This document shows, one piece after another, positions 1 through 9,300 of a stretch of 64,000 nt of DNA. This DNA is from Planotetraspora silvatica. Its GTDB lineage: Bacteria > Actinomycetota > Actinomycetes > Streptosporangiales > Streptosporangiaceae. The notes under the pieces were generated by a model that saw only the letters and a list, made by a program, of their open reading frames with translations, was not told the DNA's origin and did no database searches. The DNA lies in assembly GCF_016863315.1 (NCBI RefSeq), contig NZ_BOOQ01000021.1, positions 109,432 through 173,431 of the forward strand, read 5' to 3'. A program made the translations under genes and the position numbers. Each line of letters starts with the position of its first letter. Position 1 is the stretch's first letter.

Positions 1-1277
1 GCGCCGGCGCGCTCTGCGCGGACGCCGCCCGGCTCACCCCCGACCTCGCGCGCTCCCTCTACCGGGAGGCGCTGCTCACCGGGCGCGGAATCGTCCTCGG
101 TCCGATCTCCGGACCGCTTCCCGCGCCGCCGACCGCGGACGTCGTCGTCATCATGTACGGCACGGCCCCCTTCGACCCGCACTGGAGCTCCACTCCCCCG
201 CTGCCGGCCGACGTCGAAGCCGTGCCCGGCGCGGTGCGGGCGGAGTTGTGGCGCGACGCGCTGAACGGCCGGCTCGCGCCGGGAGCCGACCCGGACGCGG
301 CGACCGCCCATTTCACGCTGGGCCCCCAGCAGATCACCCGGGCGGCGACGGCGGCCACCCTCATCGCGCTCGCGGAGGAGAGCCCGCTGCGCGCCGACCA
401 TCTGCGGCTCGGCGCACGCGCCCAGAACGCGGGCGGCCTCGAACGGCTGGCCCGCAGAATCGAGCCGGCCGTGGGCTGGGACGATCTCGTCCTTCCCCCC
501 GACGTCACGGCACAACTGCGGGAGCTCGCCGCACGGGCGATGCACCGGGACACGGTGCTCGGCGAATGGCGGATGCGGCCGGGAGGCGGGCGCGGCCGTG
601 GCGTGACCGCCCTGTTCGCGGGCGACTCGGGCACGGGCAAGACCATGTCGGCGGAGGTCATCGCCGCGTCGCTCGGGCTCGACCTGTACACCGTGAACCT
701 GGCGACCGTCGTCGACAAGTACGTCGGCGAGACCGAGAAGAACCTGGAGCGGATCTTCGCCGAGGCGTCCGGGGTCAACGGCGTCCTGCTGTTCGACGAG
801 GCCGACGCGATCTTCGGCAGGCGTTCGGAGGTCCGCGACGCGCACGACAGGTACGCCAACATCGAGAGCGCGTACCTGTTGCAGCGCATGGAGACCTTCG
901 ACGGACTCGCGATCCTGGCCACCAACCTGCGCGCCAACCTCGACGAGGCCTTCACCCGGCGGCTCGACCAGGTGGTGGACTTCCCCGTGCCCTCCTCCGA
1001 CCTGCGGCGCACGTTGTGGGACCGGTGCCTGGGGGCGCGGCTGCCACGCGACCCCGACGTGGACCTCGACTTCCTCGCGCGCTCCTTCGAACTCGCGGGC
1101 GGGCACATCCGGTCGGTCGCGATCACGGCCGCCTACCTGGCGGCGACGTCAGGTGAACCAGTGTGCATGGCGGACGTCGTCGGGGCCGTCGCCCGGGAGT
1201 ACCGCAAACTCGGACGGCTCTGCCTGGAGCGGGAGTTCGGGTCCTATCTCTCCCTCGTCAGCCCGGAGCGTCAATGA
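1..1277 (+). CDS. eCIS AAA+ ATPase, 5' end outside window
   Basis: The reading frame is open from base 3, so the gene begins before the window and only the C-terminal 424 or so residues are seen. An internal ATG at 153 is not the start, because coding sequence continues upstream without a stop. The visible part holds a Walker A motif (GDSGTGKT, near base 622), a Walker B/DEAD-like LLFDEAD near base 787, a sensor-1 ATN and an arginine-rich C-terminal lid, as in the AAA+ ATPases carried by contractile injection loci. Such ATPases are thought to help assembly or disassembly of the particle. The stop overlaps the next ATG (ATGA), so translation is probably coupled to the zinc-ribbon membrane protein. 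Confidence 0.9.
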   Translation, partial: AGALCADAARLTPDLARSLYREALLTGRGIVLGPISGPLPAPPTADVVVIMYGTAPFDPHWSSTPPLPADVEAVPGAVRAELWRDALNGRLAPGADPDAATAHFTLGPQQITRAATAATLIALAEESPLRADHLRLGARAQNAGGLERLARRIEPAVGWDDLVLPPDVTAQLRELAARAMHRDTVLGEWRMRPGGGRGRGVTALFAGDSGTGKTMSAEVIAASLGLDLYTVNLATVVDKYVGETEKNLERIFAEASGVNGVLLFDEADAIFGRRSEVRDAHDRYANIESAYLLQRMETFDGLAILATNLRANLDEAFTRRLDQVVDFPVPSSDLRRTLWDRCLGARLPRDPDVDLDFLARSFELAGGHIRSVAITAAYLAATSGEPVCMADVVGAVAREYRKLGRLCLEREFGSYLSLVSPERQ

Positions 1278-3148
1278 ACTGCATCAGTTGCGGCACCAGC
1301 AATCCACCCGGAGCCCGGTTCTGCGCGAACCCCGGCTGCGGGGCGTATCTCTCCTGGTCCGGGCAGGCCCCGGCCGAGGAGAGGCAACCGCAGACCTCGT
1401 TGCGGCCACAGGCGGGCGGCAAGACGGGAATGCGGATGGAACTCGACGTCACGGACCTGGCGGCCGAGCCCGGCACCGGCGCGCACGCACGGGCCACCGT
1501 GCACAACACCGGGACCCGGGTCGAGCGGTTCGCGCTGACCGTCACCGGCACCGCGGCCCGCTGGGCCGCGGTCGACCCCGGAGAGCTCACGGTCTACCCG
1601 GGCGACGCCGCCACCGCGACGGTCACGTTCACGCCGCCCCGCTCCCCCGCCGGACCGGCGGGCACCTGGGACTTCGTCGTGGCGGCGGCCTCCATGGTCA
1701 GCGGCGGCCTGCGCGACGACGTGCCCGGCAGGCTCACGATCGGGAGGTTCCACGCGCTGAAGGCCGTCCTGTCACCCGCAGCGTCCCGTGGCGGCGTCCG
1801 TACGCGGCACTCGCTGATGCTGGAGAACCAGGGCAACGCCCCGGAGGACCTGCGGCTCGGCGCCACCGACGCGGAGAACGAGTTACGCATCGGGCTGCCC
1901 GCCCAGGTGCGGCTCGACCCCGGCAGGGCGACGGTCCCCGTCGAGGTCGGGGCGGCGCCCGCGACGTTCGGCATGCCGAAACGGGTGCCGTTCACGGTCG
2001 TCGTCACCCCGGCGGGCGAACCACCCGTCACCGTGGAGGGCACCCGCATAGTCACCCCCCGCTTCGGCCGCTGGCCGCTGATCGTGGCGCCTGTGCTGGT
2101 CGTCGCCCTCGTCGCGGGCGTCCTCGCGCTGACCCGTTCCTCCACCGGCCCGCCCGCCACGGCGGGTGCGGGGAGCACGGCCGCCGCGGACGGCGGGGAC
2201 GGCGGCTCGGACACGACCGCCACAGAGAAGGCCACGGAGGAAGGCACGAAGAAAGCGGAGAACTCGGCCGCACCGGGCGGCGGGGCGAAGCCCACCCCCA
2301 AGGCGACCGTGAAGAAGACGCAGAAGCCGGTGACCCCTCCGGCGTACGTCGCGGGCAAGGGCGAGCTCACGGGCGGCGTGGCCGAGGTCGCCGTACGGAA
2401 CCTCGCCTCCGGCACGAGGATCTTCCTCACGCCGGATCTGACCGCCATCACGATGGCGGGCACGACCATTGGCGACGACCGTCCGCGCACCGGGGGCAAC
2501 TTCCCCGCCGCGGCGCTGCGGGTGACCGGGCGGGAGAAGAGCTCGTTCCAGGTCGGGCCGGTCACCGGTGATTCGCCTGACGGCCTGCGTTTCAGCTATC
2601 TCGTGGTCGACCGGCAGCGGGGAACCCTCGGCGGCCTGCCGTACGAGGCGGGCAGTGCGCGCATCGGAACCGGCCAGCAACGGGTGCAGGTCTCCGGCAT
2701 CGAGACCGCGACCCCGGACAGCGTGATCATCCTGACCGTGCGGGAGGGCGGCCAGGCCGTACGGATCGACGACAAGGAGCAGGGCGGCTTCATCGCGTCG
2801 ACCCTCGACGCCTCGGCCGCGACGGCCGAGGTGGCCTTCGACTACCTCGTCGTGGACCCGGCCGGGGACGGGAAGGGGCAGGCGAAGGCCGCCGCCGGGC
2901 TCGCCAGGACCGTCCCGGGCAACGTCGGCGTCGCCGCTCCCCGGCTGGAGCACGACGTGATCGGCCCCCGATCGGCGGTCCTCCTCACGCCGGACGCCAC
3001 GAGTTACCGGGACGACGCCGGCCTCTACGCCTCGGCGTTGACGGACGTCTGCGTGCTGAGCCAGGGCGACGGCTTCGCCGAGGTCGAGCCGTTCTACACC
3101 CGGCGACCATTCGTGAAGATCCCATATGACTGGCTGGTCGTGACATGA
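1274..3148 (+). CDS. Zinc-ribbon single-pass membrane protein 1 of eCIS locus
   Basis: 624 residues from the ATG that overlaps the ATPase stop; this start gives the same N-terminus as the two paralogues downstream. Residues 3-22 form a zinc ribbon (Cys3, Cys6, Cys17, Cys22). Two beta-rich Ig/NPCBM-like domains follow (about 45-260, with the HNTGTRVERF and ENQGNAPE signatures shared by all three paralogues), then one membrane helix at about 267-287, a Lys/Thr/Ala-rich linker, and an outer beta domain in which each of three blocks ends in a Y/W-LVV motif. Predicted topology is N-terminus inside, C-terminus outside. A role as membrane dock for the injection particle is inference from context. 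Confidence 0.8.
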   Translation: MNCISCGTSNPPGARFCANPGCGAYLSWSGQAPAEERQPQTSLRPQAGGKTGMRMELDVTDLAAEPGTGAHARATVHNTGTRVERFALTVTGTAARWAAVDPGELTVYPGDAATATVTFTPPRSPAGPAGTWDFVVAAASMVSGGLRDDVPGRLTIGRFHALKAVLSPAASRGGVRTRHSLMLENQGNAPEDLRLGATDAENELRIGLPAQVRLDPGRATVPVEVGAAPATFGMPKRVPFTVVVTPAGEPPVTVEGTRIVTPRFGRWPLIVAPVLVVALVAGVLALTRSSTGPPATAGAGSTAAADGGDGGSDTTATEKATEEGTKKAENSAAPGGGAKPTPKATVKKTQKPVTPPAYVAGKGELTGGVAEVAVRNLASGTRIFLTPDLTAITMAGTTIGDDRPRTGGNFPAAALRVTGREKSSFQVGPVTGDSPDGLRFSYLVVDRQRGTLGGLPYEAGSARIGTGQQRVQVSGIETATPDSVIILTVREGGQAVRIDDKEQGGFIASTLDASAATAEVAFDYLVVDPAGDGKGQAKAAAGLARTVPGNVGVAAPRLEHDVIGPRSAVLLTPDATSYRDDAGLYASALTDVCVLSQGDGFAEVEPFYTRRPFVKIPYDWLVVT

Positions 3149-4167
3149 CTTTGACATGCGCCAAGTGCGGCTTCCAGAACGTCGGCGGCGCCCAGTTCTG
3201 CGCGAACCAGACGTGCGGCGCCTACCTTCCGTGGGACCGTGCCCGGCAGCCGGAGACGGGCCGGGTACCCGTCGCCGAGCAGCGCGCGGGCCTGCGCGTC
3301 GATCTCGCGGAGGCGTCCCTGACGGTCGAGCCTGGTCAGACGATCGGGACCCAGGTGACGATCCACAACACCGGGACCCGCGTCGAGCAGTTCCAGCTGC
3401 GGCTGTTCGGGCCCGCCGCCGCGTGGGGGCAGGCCGACCCGGCCGAGCTCGCCGTCTATCCGGGCACCAAGGCCACCTGTGCGTTGCGCTTCACCCCGCC
3501 CCGCTCGTCGGCGGCCGGCGCCGGCCGGTGGGATTTCGGCGTCCTCGTCGAGTCGTCGGTCAACACCGGTCTGCACGCGGACGCGACCGGCTGGCTCACG
3601 GTCGGCACGTTCTCCGCGCTCACGGCCGAGCTGTGGCCGCAGGTCACGCGTGGCCGGGGAACGACGGAGCACTCCCTCATCCTCGACAACCAGGGCAACC
3701 TCTCCGAGGTGGTGAAGCTGAGCGCCACCGACGAGTCCGGCGAGCTCCGGCTCGACCTGCCCACATCGGTCTCCGCCGTTCCCGGCCGGACGACCGTGCC
3801 CATCAGGGTGACCGTGGTGAGCGGCCAGGACGACGGCCGGACCTACCGCTTCACCGTCACCGCGGCCGCGCGCGACCGCGCGCCGATCACCGTGAACGGC
3901 TCCCGCGCGGTCCCGGCTCCGCCGCCGCGGCCTAAGCCGGCGCCCGCGCCTCCGCCGCCGCCGCGGCCCGAGCCGCCGCCGGAACCGCCCCGGCCCCAGG
4001 TCGTGTACGTTCCGTCGGGAGTCCAGCGGCAGCGCAGGGCAGGCTGCCTCGGCGGGCTGGCCAGACTGGTGCTCTGGTGTGTCGTCATCGCCCTGCTGCT
4101 CGCGGCCGCATCCTGGGCGTACGACAACCAGGACCAGGTGCGATCGTGGCTGGAGGGGTTGCAATGA
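3145..4167 (+). CDS. Zinc-ribbon single-pass membrane protein 2 of eCIS locus
   Basis: 340 residues; its ATG overlaps the previous stop (ATGA). It is a paralogue of the gene before it: a zinc ribbon at Cys5, Cys8, Cys19, Cys24, the same two beta domains (HNTGTRVEQF and DNQGNLSE signatures), then a proline-dense spacer at about 253-290. Unlike its neighbours the membrane helix lies almost at the C-terminus (about 305-325), leaving only a short charged tail, so it has no outer domain. It is probably co-translated with both flanking paralogues. Its function is not established; the tandem position in the eCIS locus suggests a part in anchoring or triggering. Confidence 0.78.
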   Translation: MTLTCAKCGFQNVGGAQFCANQTCGAYLPWDRARQPETGRVPVAEQRAGLRVDLAEASLTVEPGQTIGTQVTIHNTGTRVEQFQLRLFGPAAAWGQADPAELAVYPGTKATCALRFTPPRSSAAGAGRWDFGVLVESSVNTGLHADATGWLTVGTFSALTAELWPQVTRGRGTTEHSLILDNQGNLSEVVKLSATDESGELRLDLPTSVSAVPGRTTVPIRVTVVSGQDDGRTYRFTVTAAARDRAPITVNGSRAVPAPPPRPKPAPAPPPPPRPEPPPEPPRPQVVYVPSGVQRQRRAGCLGGLARLVLWCVVIALLLAAASWAYDNQDQVRSWLEGLQ

Positions 4168-5636
4168 GCGTCACGTGTGCGGTCTGCGGCCAGGTCAACG
4201 CCGAAGGCACCCAGTTCTGCGTCAACCCCTCCTGCGGCGCGTACCTGCCGTGGGACCGGGCGGCGGCCCATGGCCCATCCGCCCAGGAGCCGCCGCCGGC
4301 GGACCCGCGGGGTTCGAGTGTTCCCCCTCACCCGCCGCAGCCGGAGGCGCAACCGCAGACCGCCCGGCACGAGCGGGTGGAACAGGAGCAGCGGTCGGGG
4401 GCGCGGATCGAGCTCGCGGACCCGGCGCTCACGGTCGACCCCGGGCAGATCGCGGAGACCCAGGCGACCATCCACAACACCGGGAACCGGGTGGAGCGGT
4501 TCCTGGTCCGCGTCTCCGGCCCCGCGGCGTCCTGGGCGAGCGTCGAGCCCGCCGACCTCACCGTCTATCCCGGCCGTCCGGGTGTCTGCACCGTGAGGTT
4601 CACGCCCTCCCGCCAGGCGGCCTCGTCCGCGGGCACGTGGAGCTTCGGTGTGCTCGCCGACTCGCAGGTCACCTCCGGTCTGCAGGCGAGCGCCGTCGGA
4701 GCCGTGCACCTGGGCGGTTACCGGTCGCTCACGCTGGCGCTCGAACCGGGCGCCGCCCGCGGCGGGAGCCGTACGACGCAGACACTGCTGATCGACAACC
4801 AGGGCAACGTTCCCGAGCGGTTACGACTCACCGCGTCCGACACCGACGGGCTGCTGACTTTCGAACTCCCGGCGGGCACGACCGTCGAGCCGGGCAGGTC
4901 GGCGGTCCCGTTCCAGGTGCACGCCCGGCAGGAATGGCTGGGCAAGCCGCAGCGGGTTCCGTTCCACGTCGTGGCCACGCCGGAGGAGGGTCAGCCGGTG
5001 AGCGCCAACGGCGTACGGATCGTCCAGCCGCGGCTGGGCGTGCTGCCGCTGGTCCTGGCCGGCGCCTTGGTGGCCGTCCTCGCCGGGGGTCTGGCGCTCA
5101 ACCTGCGGCCGTCCTCGTCCGACTCGGGATCCGGCCCGCTCGTGGTGGCGGGATCGCCCACGCAGGAGGACGCCTCTCCGGCTCCGGGCGTCACGATGCG
5201 GCCTCCTGAACCACCCTCGCCGTCGCCTTCTCCCCCTCCTGCTCCGTCGCCGTCACCGTCACCTTCGCCGTCGCCGCGGGTGAAGACCCCCGCACCTCCT
5301 CCGGTGAACCCCGCGTCGCAACTGCTCGTCGAGTATCACCGGGCGGGCGGCTTCGCCGGGTTCGCCGATCGGATCACGGTGTTCGGGGACGGCCGCGCCA
5401 CGGTCACCCGGGTGACGACCAACGTGGACACCACCCTCACGCCCGAGGAGTTGACCGGCCTCACCGAGAATCTCGAGCGACTGCAACTCGGCGAACCCGC
5501 GCCAGAACCCGGCGGGGCCGACCACATCACGTACGAGCTGATCGTGGACGGCGAGCGGTCCGTCCGTTACGACGCCCTGCCGCAGGACTGGCAGGACGTG
5601 ACGGCCATCCTCGACCAGGTGATCGAGCGCCAGTAG
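4164..5636 (+). CDS. Zinc-ribbon membrane protein 3 with emfourin-like C-terminal domain
   Basis: 490 residues from the ATG overlapping the previous stop. A zinc ribbon (Cys5, Cys8, Cys19, Cys24), a Pro/Gln-rich spacer, two beta domains as in the paralogues, a membrane helix at about 291-312, a Ser-Pro repeat linker at about 345-380, and a C-terminal domain from about 386. That last domain (VEYHRAGGFAGF start, a run of strands, then LTPEELTGLTENLERL and a closing helix) resembles emfourin, a family first known as protealysin inhibitors. That match is by eye. A hairpin at 5652-5675 follows the stop, so a transcript may end here. Confidence 0.75.
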   Translation: MSVTCAVCGQVNAEGTQFCVNPSCGAYLPWDRAAAHGPSAQEPPPADPRGSSVPPHPPQPEAQPQTARHERVEQEQRSGARIELADPALTVDPGQIAETQATIHNTGNRVERFLVRVSGPAASWASVEPADLTVYPGRPGVCTVRFTPSRQAASSAGTWSFGVLADSQVTSGLQASAVGAVHLGGYRSLTLALEPGAARGGSRTTQTLLIDNQGNVPERLRLTASDTDGLLTFELPAGTTVEPGRSAVPFQVHARQEWLGKPQRVPFHVVATPEEGQPVSANGVRIVQPRLGVLPLVLAGALVAVLAGGLALNLRPSSSDSGSGPLVVAGSPTQEDASPAPGVTMRPPEPPSPSPSPPPAPSPSPSPSPSPRVKTPAPPPVNPASQLLVEYHRAGGFAGFADRITVFGDGRATVTRVTTNVDTTLTPEELTGLTENLERLQLGEPAPEPGGADHITYELIVDGERSVRYDALPQDWQDVTAILDQVIERQ

Positions 5637-5651
5637 GGAGGGCCGTGCTCG

Positions 5652-5675
5652 AAGGGGCGGTCCCCGCCGCCCTTT
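5652..5675 (+). terminator. Possible rho-independent terminator after zinc-ribbon genes
   Basis: A GGGCGG stem (5655-5660) pairs with CCGCCC (5667-5672) across a six-base loop and is followed by TTT, starting 15-20 bases after the stop of the third zinc-ribbon gene. The stem is short and could act only as an attenuator inside a longer eCIS transcript. Confidence 0.45.
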
Positions 5676-5753
5676 CGTACGGACCTCCGGTCCTTCTTGC
5701 CCGCTGCGGAGCGTGTCAGCGTCGGGGAAACGACACTGCTCCCAGGGGGCGCT

Positions 5754-6395
5754 ATGCACAGGCATGCCGGTGACCTCGGCGCGGAGTTCCGACCGCCGGG
5801 CGACCGCGCGCGAACCGACGAGGGGGCGGCTCTCGACGCGGGGGGAATGGATCCACGCGGCCTGCTCGGCCTGCAGCGCACGGCGGGCAACGCGGCGGTC
5901 AGCGGGATGCTGGAGGAGGAACGCTCGCCGGTCCACGACGTGATCTCCTCGGGTGGTCAGGCCCTCGACCACGAGGTCAGGGCCGACATGGAGGGCAGGT
6001 TCGGCGCGGACTTCTCCGACGTGCGGATCCACACGGGCGAGCAGGCCCGGCACTCGGCCACCTCCGTGAACGCCCAGGCGTACACGGTCGGGTCGGATGT
6101 CGTGTTCCAGCACTACGACCCGTCCTCCGACGCCGGCCGTCACATGCTCGCCCACGAGCTCACGCACGTCATCCAGCAGCGCAACGGCCCGGTGGACGGC
6201 ACGGAGTCGGGGGGCGGCGTGCGGGTCAGCGACCCGTCCGACCGCTTCGAGCGCGAGGCCTCGGCCACCGCCGACCACGTGATGTCGGCCCCCGCTCCCG
6301 CCGTTCAGCGCGAGGAGGCGCCGGAGGAAGAGGAGGCGACGGCGCAGACGCACGTCCAGCGCCAGGAAGAGCCCGAGGAAGAGCAGGCGGAGTAG
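5754..6395 (+). CDS. DUF4157 protein with HExxH motif, eCIS-associated
   Basis: 213 residues from the ATG at 5754, which has AGGGGG close upstream; an in-frame ATG at 5697 would add 19 residues and is a weaker choice. Near the N-terminus (about 37-49) is LLGLQRTAGNAAV, a motif often seen in eCIS-linked proteins. Residues about 65-150 are the DUF4157 domain, with LAHELTHVIQQ giving His134-Glu135-x-x-His138, a zincin-type signature. The C-terminus is an acidic Glu-rich tail carrying VQR segments. DUF4157 is strongly linked to eCIS loci and can occur as a cargo or as the N-terminal part of toxins. Whether this copy is an active peptidase or an adaptor cannot be told from sequence. Confidence 0.85.
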   Translation: MHRHAGDLGAEFRPPGDRARTDEGAALDAGGMDPRGLLGLQRTAGNAAVSGMLEEERSPVHDVISSGGQALDHEVRADMEGRFGADFSDVRIHTGEQARHSATSVNAQAYTVGSDVVFQHYDPSSDAGRHMLAHELTHVIQQRNGPVDGTESGGGVRVSDPSDRFEREASATADHVMSAPAPAVQREEAPEEEEATAQTHVQRQEEPEEEQAE

Positions 6396-6397
6396 CC

Positions 6398-9300
6398 GTG
6401 CCGCCGATCGTGGACCACTCGCGGAGCGAACCTCTTCGTCGTCCGGCACAGGTGCAGCGGTGTGGAAGAGATCACCCCTGCGACTGTTCGGAGGAGCAAC
6501 AGGCGGCGGCCGCCGTGCAGCGCACGGTCAGCGACCCGTCCCAGGCGGTGCGGTCACCTACCGCCCTCCTCAGCCTGCAACGGACTTCGGGAAACCTCTC
6601 GGTCGCCCACCTGGTCGTCCAGCGGAACACCTACACCAGCGACAAGGTGAAGACACTCCTCACGGAAACGGCGGCCGATGACGTGCCGGGGGCGATCACT
6701 TCCGACCACGGCGCATGGCTGGGCCAGGCGAGCGACGACGAACGCATCGCACTGCTCAACGCATGCACCGGCGGTTCGTCCAAACAGGCCGAGCAGGCGA
6801 TCGACCTCATCTGGCACCGCACGCAGAACTGGCGGGCCCTCGCCGCGGCCAATCCCGGCGTGTGGCAGCGCAGCGTCAAGGCACTCCCAAGCGACGGCTC
6901 CTTCTTCCGTAACCTCGAGGACGCCTTTCTCGAGGACACCGAGCAGGTGGCGCGTGGCTACCTGACGATGAACGAGCAGTACTGCGACTCCTCGCTCACC
7001 TCTATGGCGTACGACAGGAACGGAAAGCCAATCATCGGGCCGCCGACCGCCGAGCAGGCCAAGGCCAGGGAGAACCCGGTCGACCAGCAGGCCGCGAAGG
7101 ACCTCGTCGTCCTGCAGGAGAAACTGTCGGAAGCCCGGAAGATCGAGCTCGGCACGCGCCCAGTGGTCACCGGGTCCGCGGAGAGCCCCTCGACGGAGTG
7201 GGTGCCCGTGTACTTCAACCCGGACGCGGCTCCGGCCGATTATTCGAAGAGCCCGTCCGCCCCGCCGTACGAGGAGCTGAAGAAGGCCTACGACTTCGGC
7301 GTGGAGGCCATAGGCGACCTTCTCTCACTGCACCCCCGCCTGTACATCCTCGTCCGCGACAAGATCGAGGACACCTCCAAGACCGCACGCGTCTCCTCCG
7401 ACACGTCGGCCGGCCGCCAGGACACGCTGACCCTGATCGCGACCGAACTGGCCGCGACGATCGCCAGCATCGGGACGACTCGGCCGATGCTGGGCAAGGT
7501 CGTCGCGAAGGAGCTCACCCCGATCCACCGGCAGCTGCGCCAGGGCACGGCCACCAGCCCCGCCAGGCCCGGACGTAACTGGAGCAACGATCCCGTGTGG
7601 AAACCGGTCGCCGACATGTACGCCGAGCGCTCCGGCGATCCGCCATGGTGGGTGAAGCTCGGGCTCACCGCACTGGAGATGGGCGTGTACGTCATCGCCG
7701 GCCTCGCCACCGGAGGCATCGGTTTCGCGGCGGCCATGGCGATCAAGGGTGCCGGCGAGGCCGCACTGGCGGCGGGAAAGGCCGGCATCCTTACAGCCGC
7801 ATCCCGGGCCAGCGTCAGTGACGACACCAAACTGGCTGACTCCCGCAAAGCCGAGGAAGCTCAGTCCGAGGTCAAGATGGCGCTGGCGTTCGCCGCGCTC
7901 GACGCCGTGATGATCGGCGTGGAGGTCCGGTCTCTCCTCATCGCCGGGAAGGTCGCCACCGCCGAGGGCGCGCAGGCGATCAAGGCGATCGAGATGTCCG
8001 GCGAGGTACTCACCATGGAACGCAAGCTCCTCGGACGAGTGCCGCTGGCCGAGGCCGAGGAGACCACCGCGCTGGCCCGCACCAAGGCGGACGAGGTGCG
8101 CAAACTCGCCGGGGAGGCGCGCGCCGCGGCGGCCAAGAGCGGCGGCAAGGACGCCCAACTGGAAGCCAGAGCACGCATGGCCGAGGCCGCGGCCGAGCGA
8201 GCAGACAAGGCCGCCAACCGGGTCAAGGACCTCAAGGACAAGATCGCGATCAGCGAGCAGGCCAAGTCCGCGGTGCCCAAGGAGGAGTTGGGCGAGGCGT
8301 TCTCGATCGGCCTGGAAGGTGGCGGCGAGCTGATCGTCACCAAGACCGGGAAGCTCTTCGTCTGCCAGTCCCCGTGCATGGCGCTCACCGAGCGCTACGC
8401 GGCCGTCATCTCCCGCAATCGCGAACTCACCCAGCGCGCCGTGGCCGTCAGGATGGCGGAGCAGGACGCGGAGAAGCTGCTGCCGGGGATGAAGGCGCCG
8501 TCGGCGAAGGCCGTACAGGCCCGGCTGGGTGCTCTGGCTCAGACATTCCAGCGGGACTGTGTGCTCTTCCAGCGCGCCGAGGAGATCGCCGGCTGGTTGC
8601 ACACGGCCGAGAGCACCTATCCAGGGCTCAAGGGCGCTAATCTCGACGCCGCCGCGGTCGTCCGCGTCCTCAAGAAGGGGCCGGGTGTGGAGGCGGCGAA
8701 AGGGCAACTCCTCGAGGAGATCGCCGCTGTCCAGGTCAAATCGATGCTGGCGACGTCCGAGGGGAGGGCGAAGCTCGCCGGCCAGTTCGCGGGTGAGGCG
8801 CTGGAGTTCATCCCCGGCCACAGGTTGCGGGACGCGCAGGGCCGGCAACTCACCGACGGCATCATCGGGTTCTGGGAGGGGCCGAAGTTCCGGATCGTCA
8901 CCGTGATCGAGTCGAAGGCGGGACGCTGGTCGGCCGAGGGGTTGCGCTACGGCAAGCAGGATCTCCAGGCGATTCTCACCGCCCGGTCGAGAGTCATCCG
9001 CAAGGCGTTCGCGCAGAATCCGGACGCGGTGCCCAACATCCGGGCGCTGTCTCTCGACGACTTCATCCAGCTGTACGACCCCGAGATCAAGGCGGCGCTG
9101 CGCAGGGTCGAGTCGGAGGACGACTGGAAGCGGGAAGCCCTGGAAGAGGTGAAGAAGCGGGCCGCGGCCGAAGTCAGAGCCGCCGGAAACGCCCGCGAGG
9201 CCGCCAGGATCCAGGGCATGGGCCTGAAGGAGTTCTCGGCGAAGTTCCCCGAGAAGGCGGCGCTGGCCGACGACCTGGTGCCGTTGCCCGAGGCCGGGCA

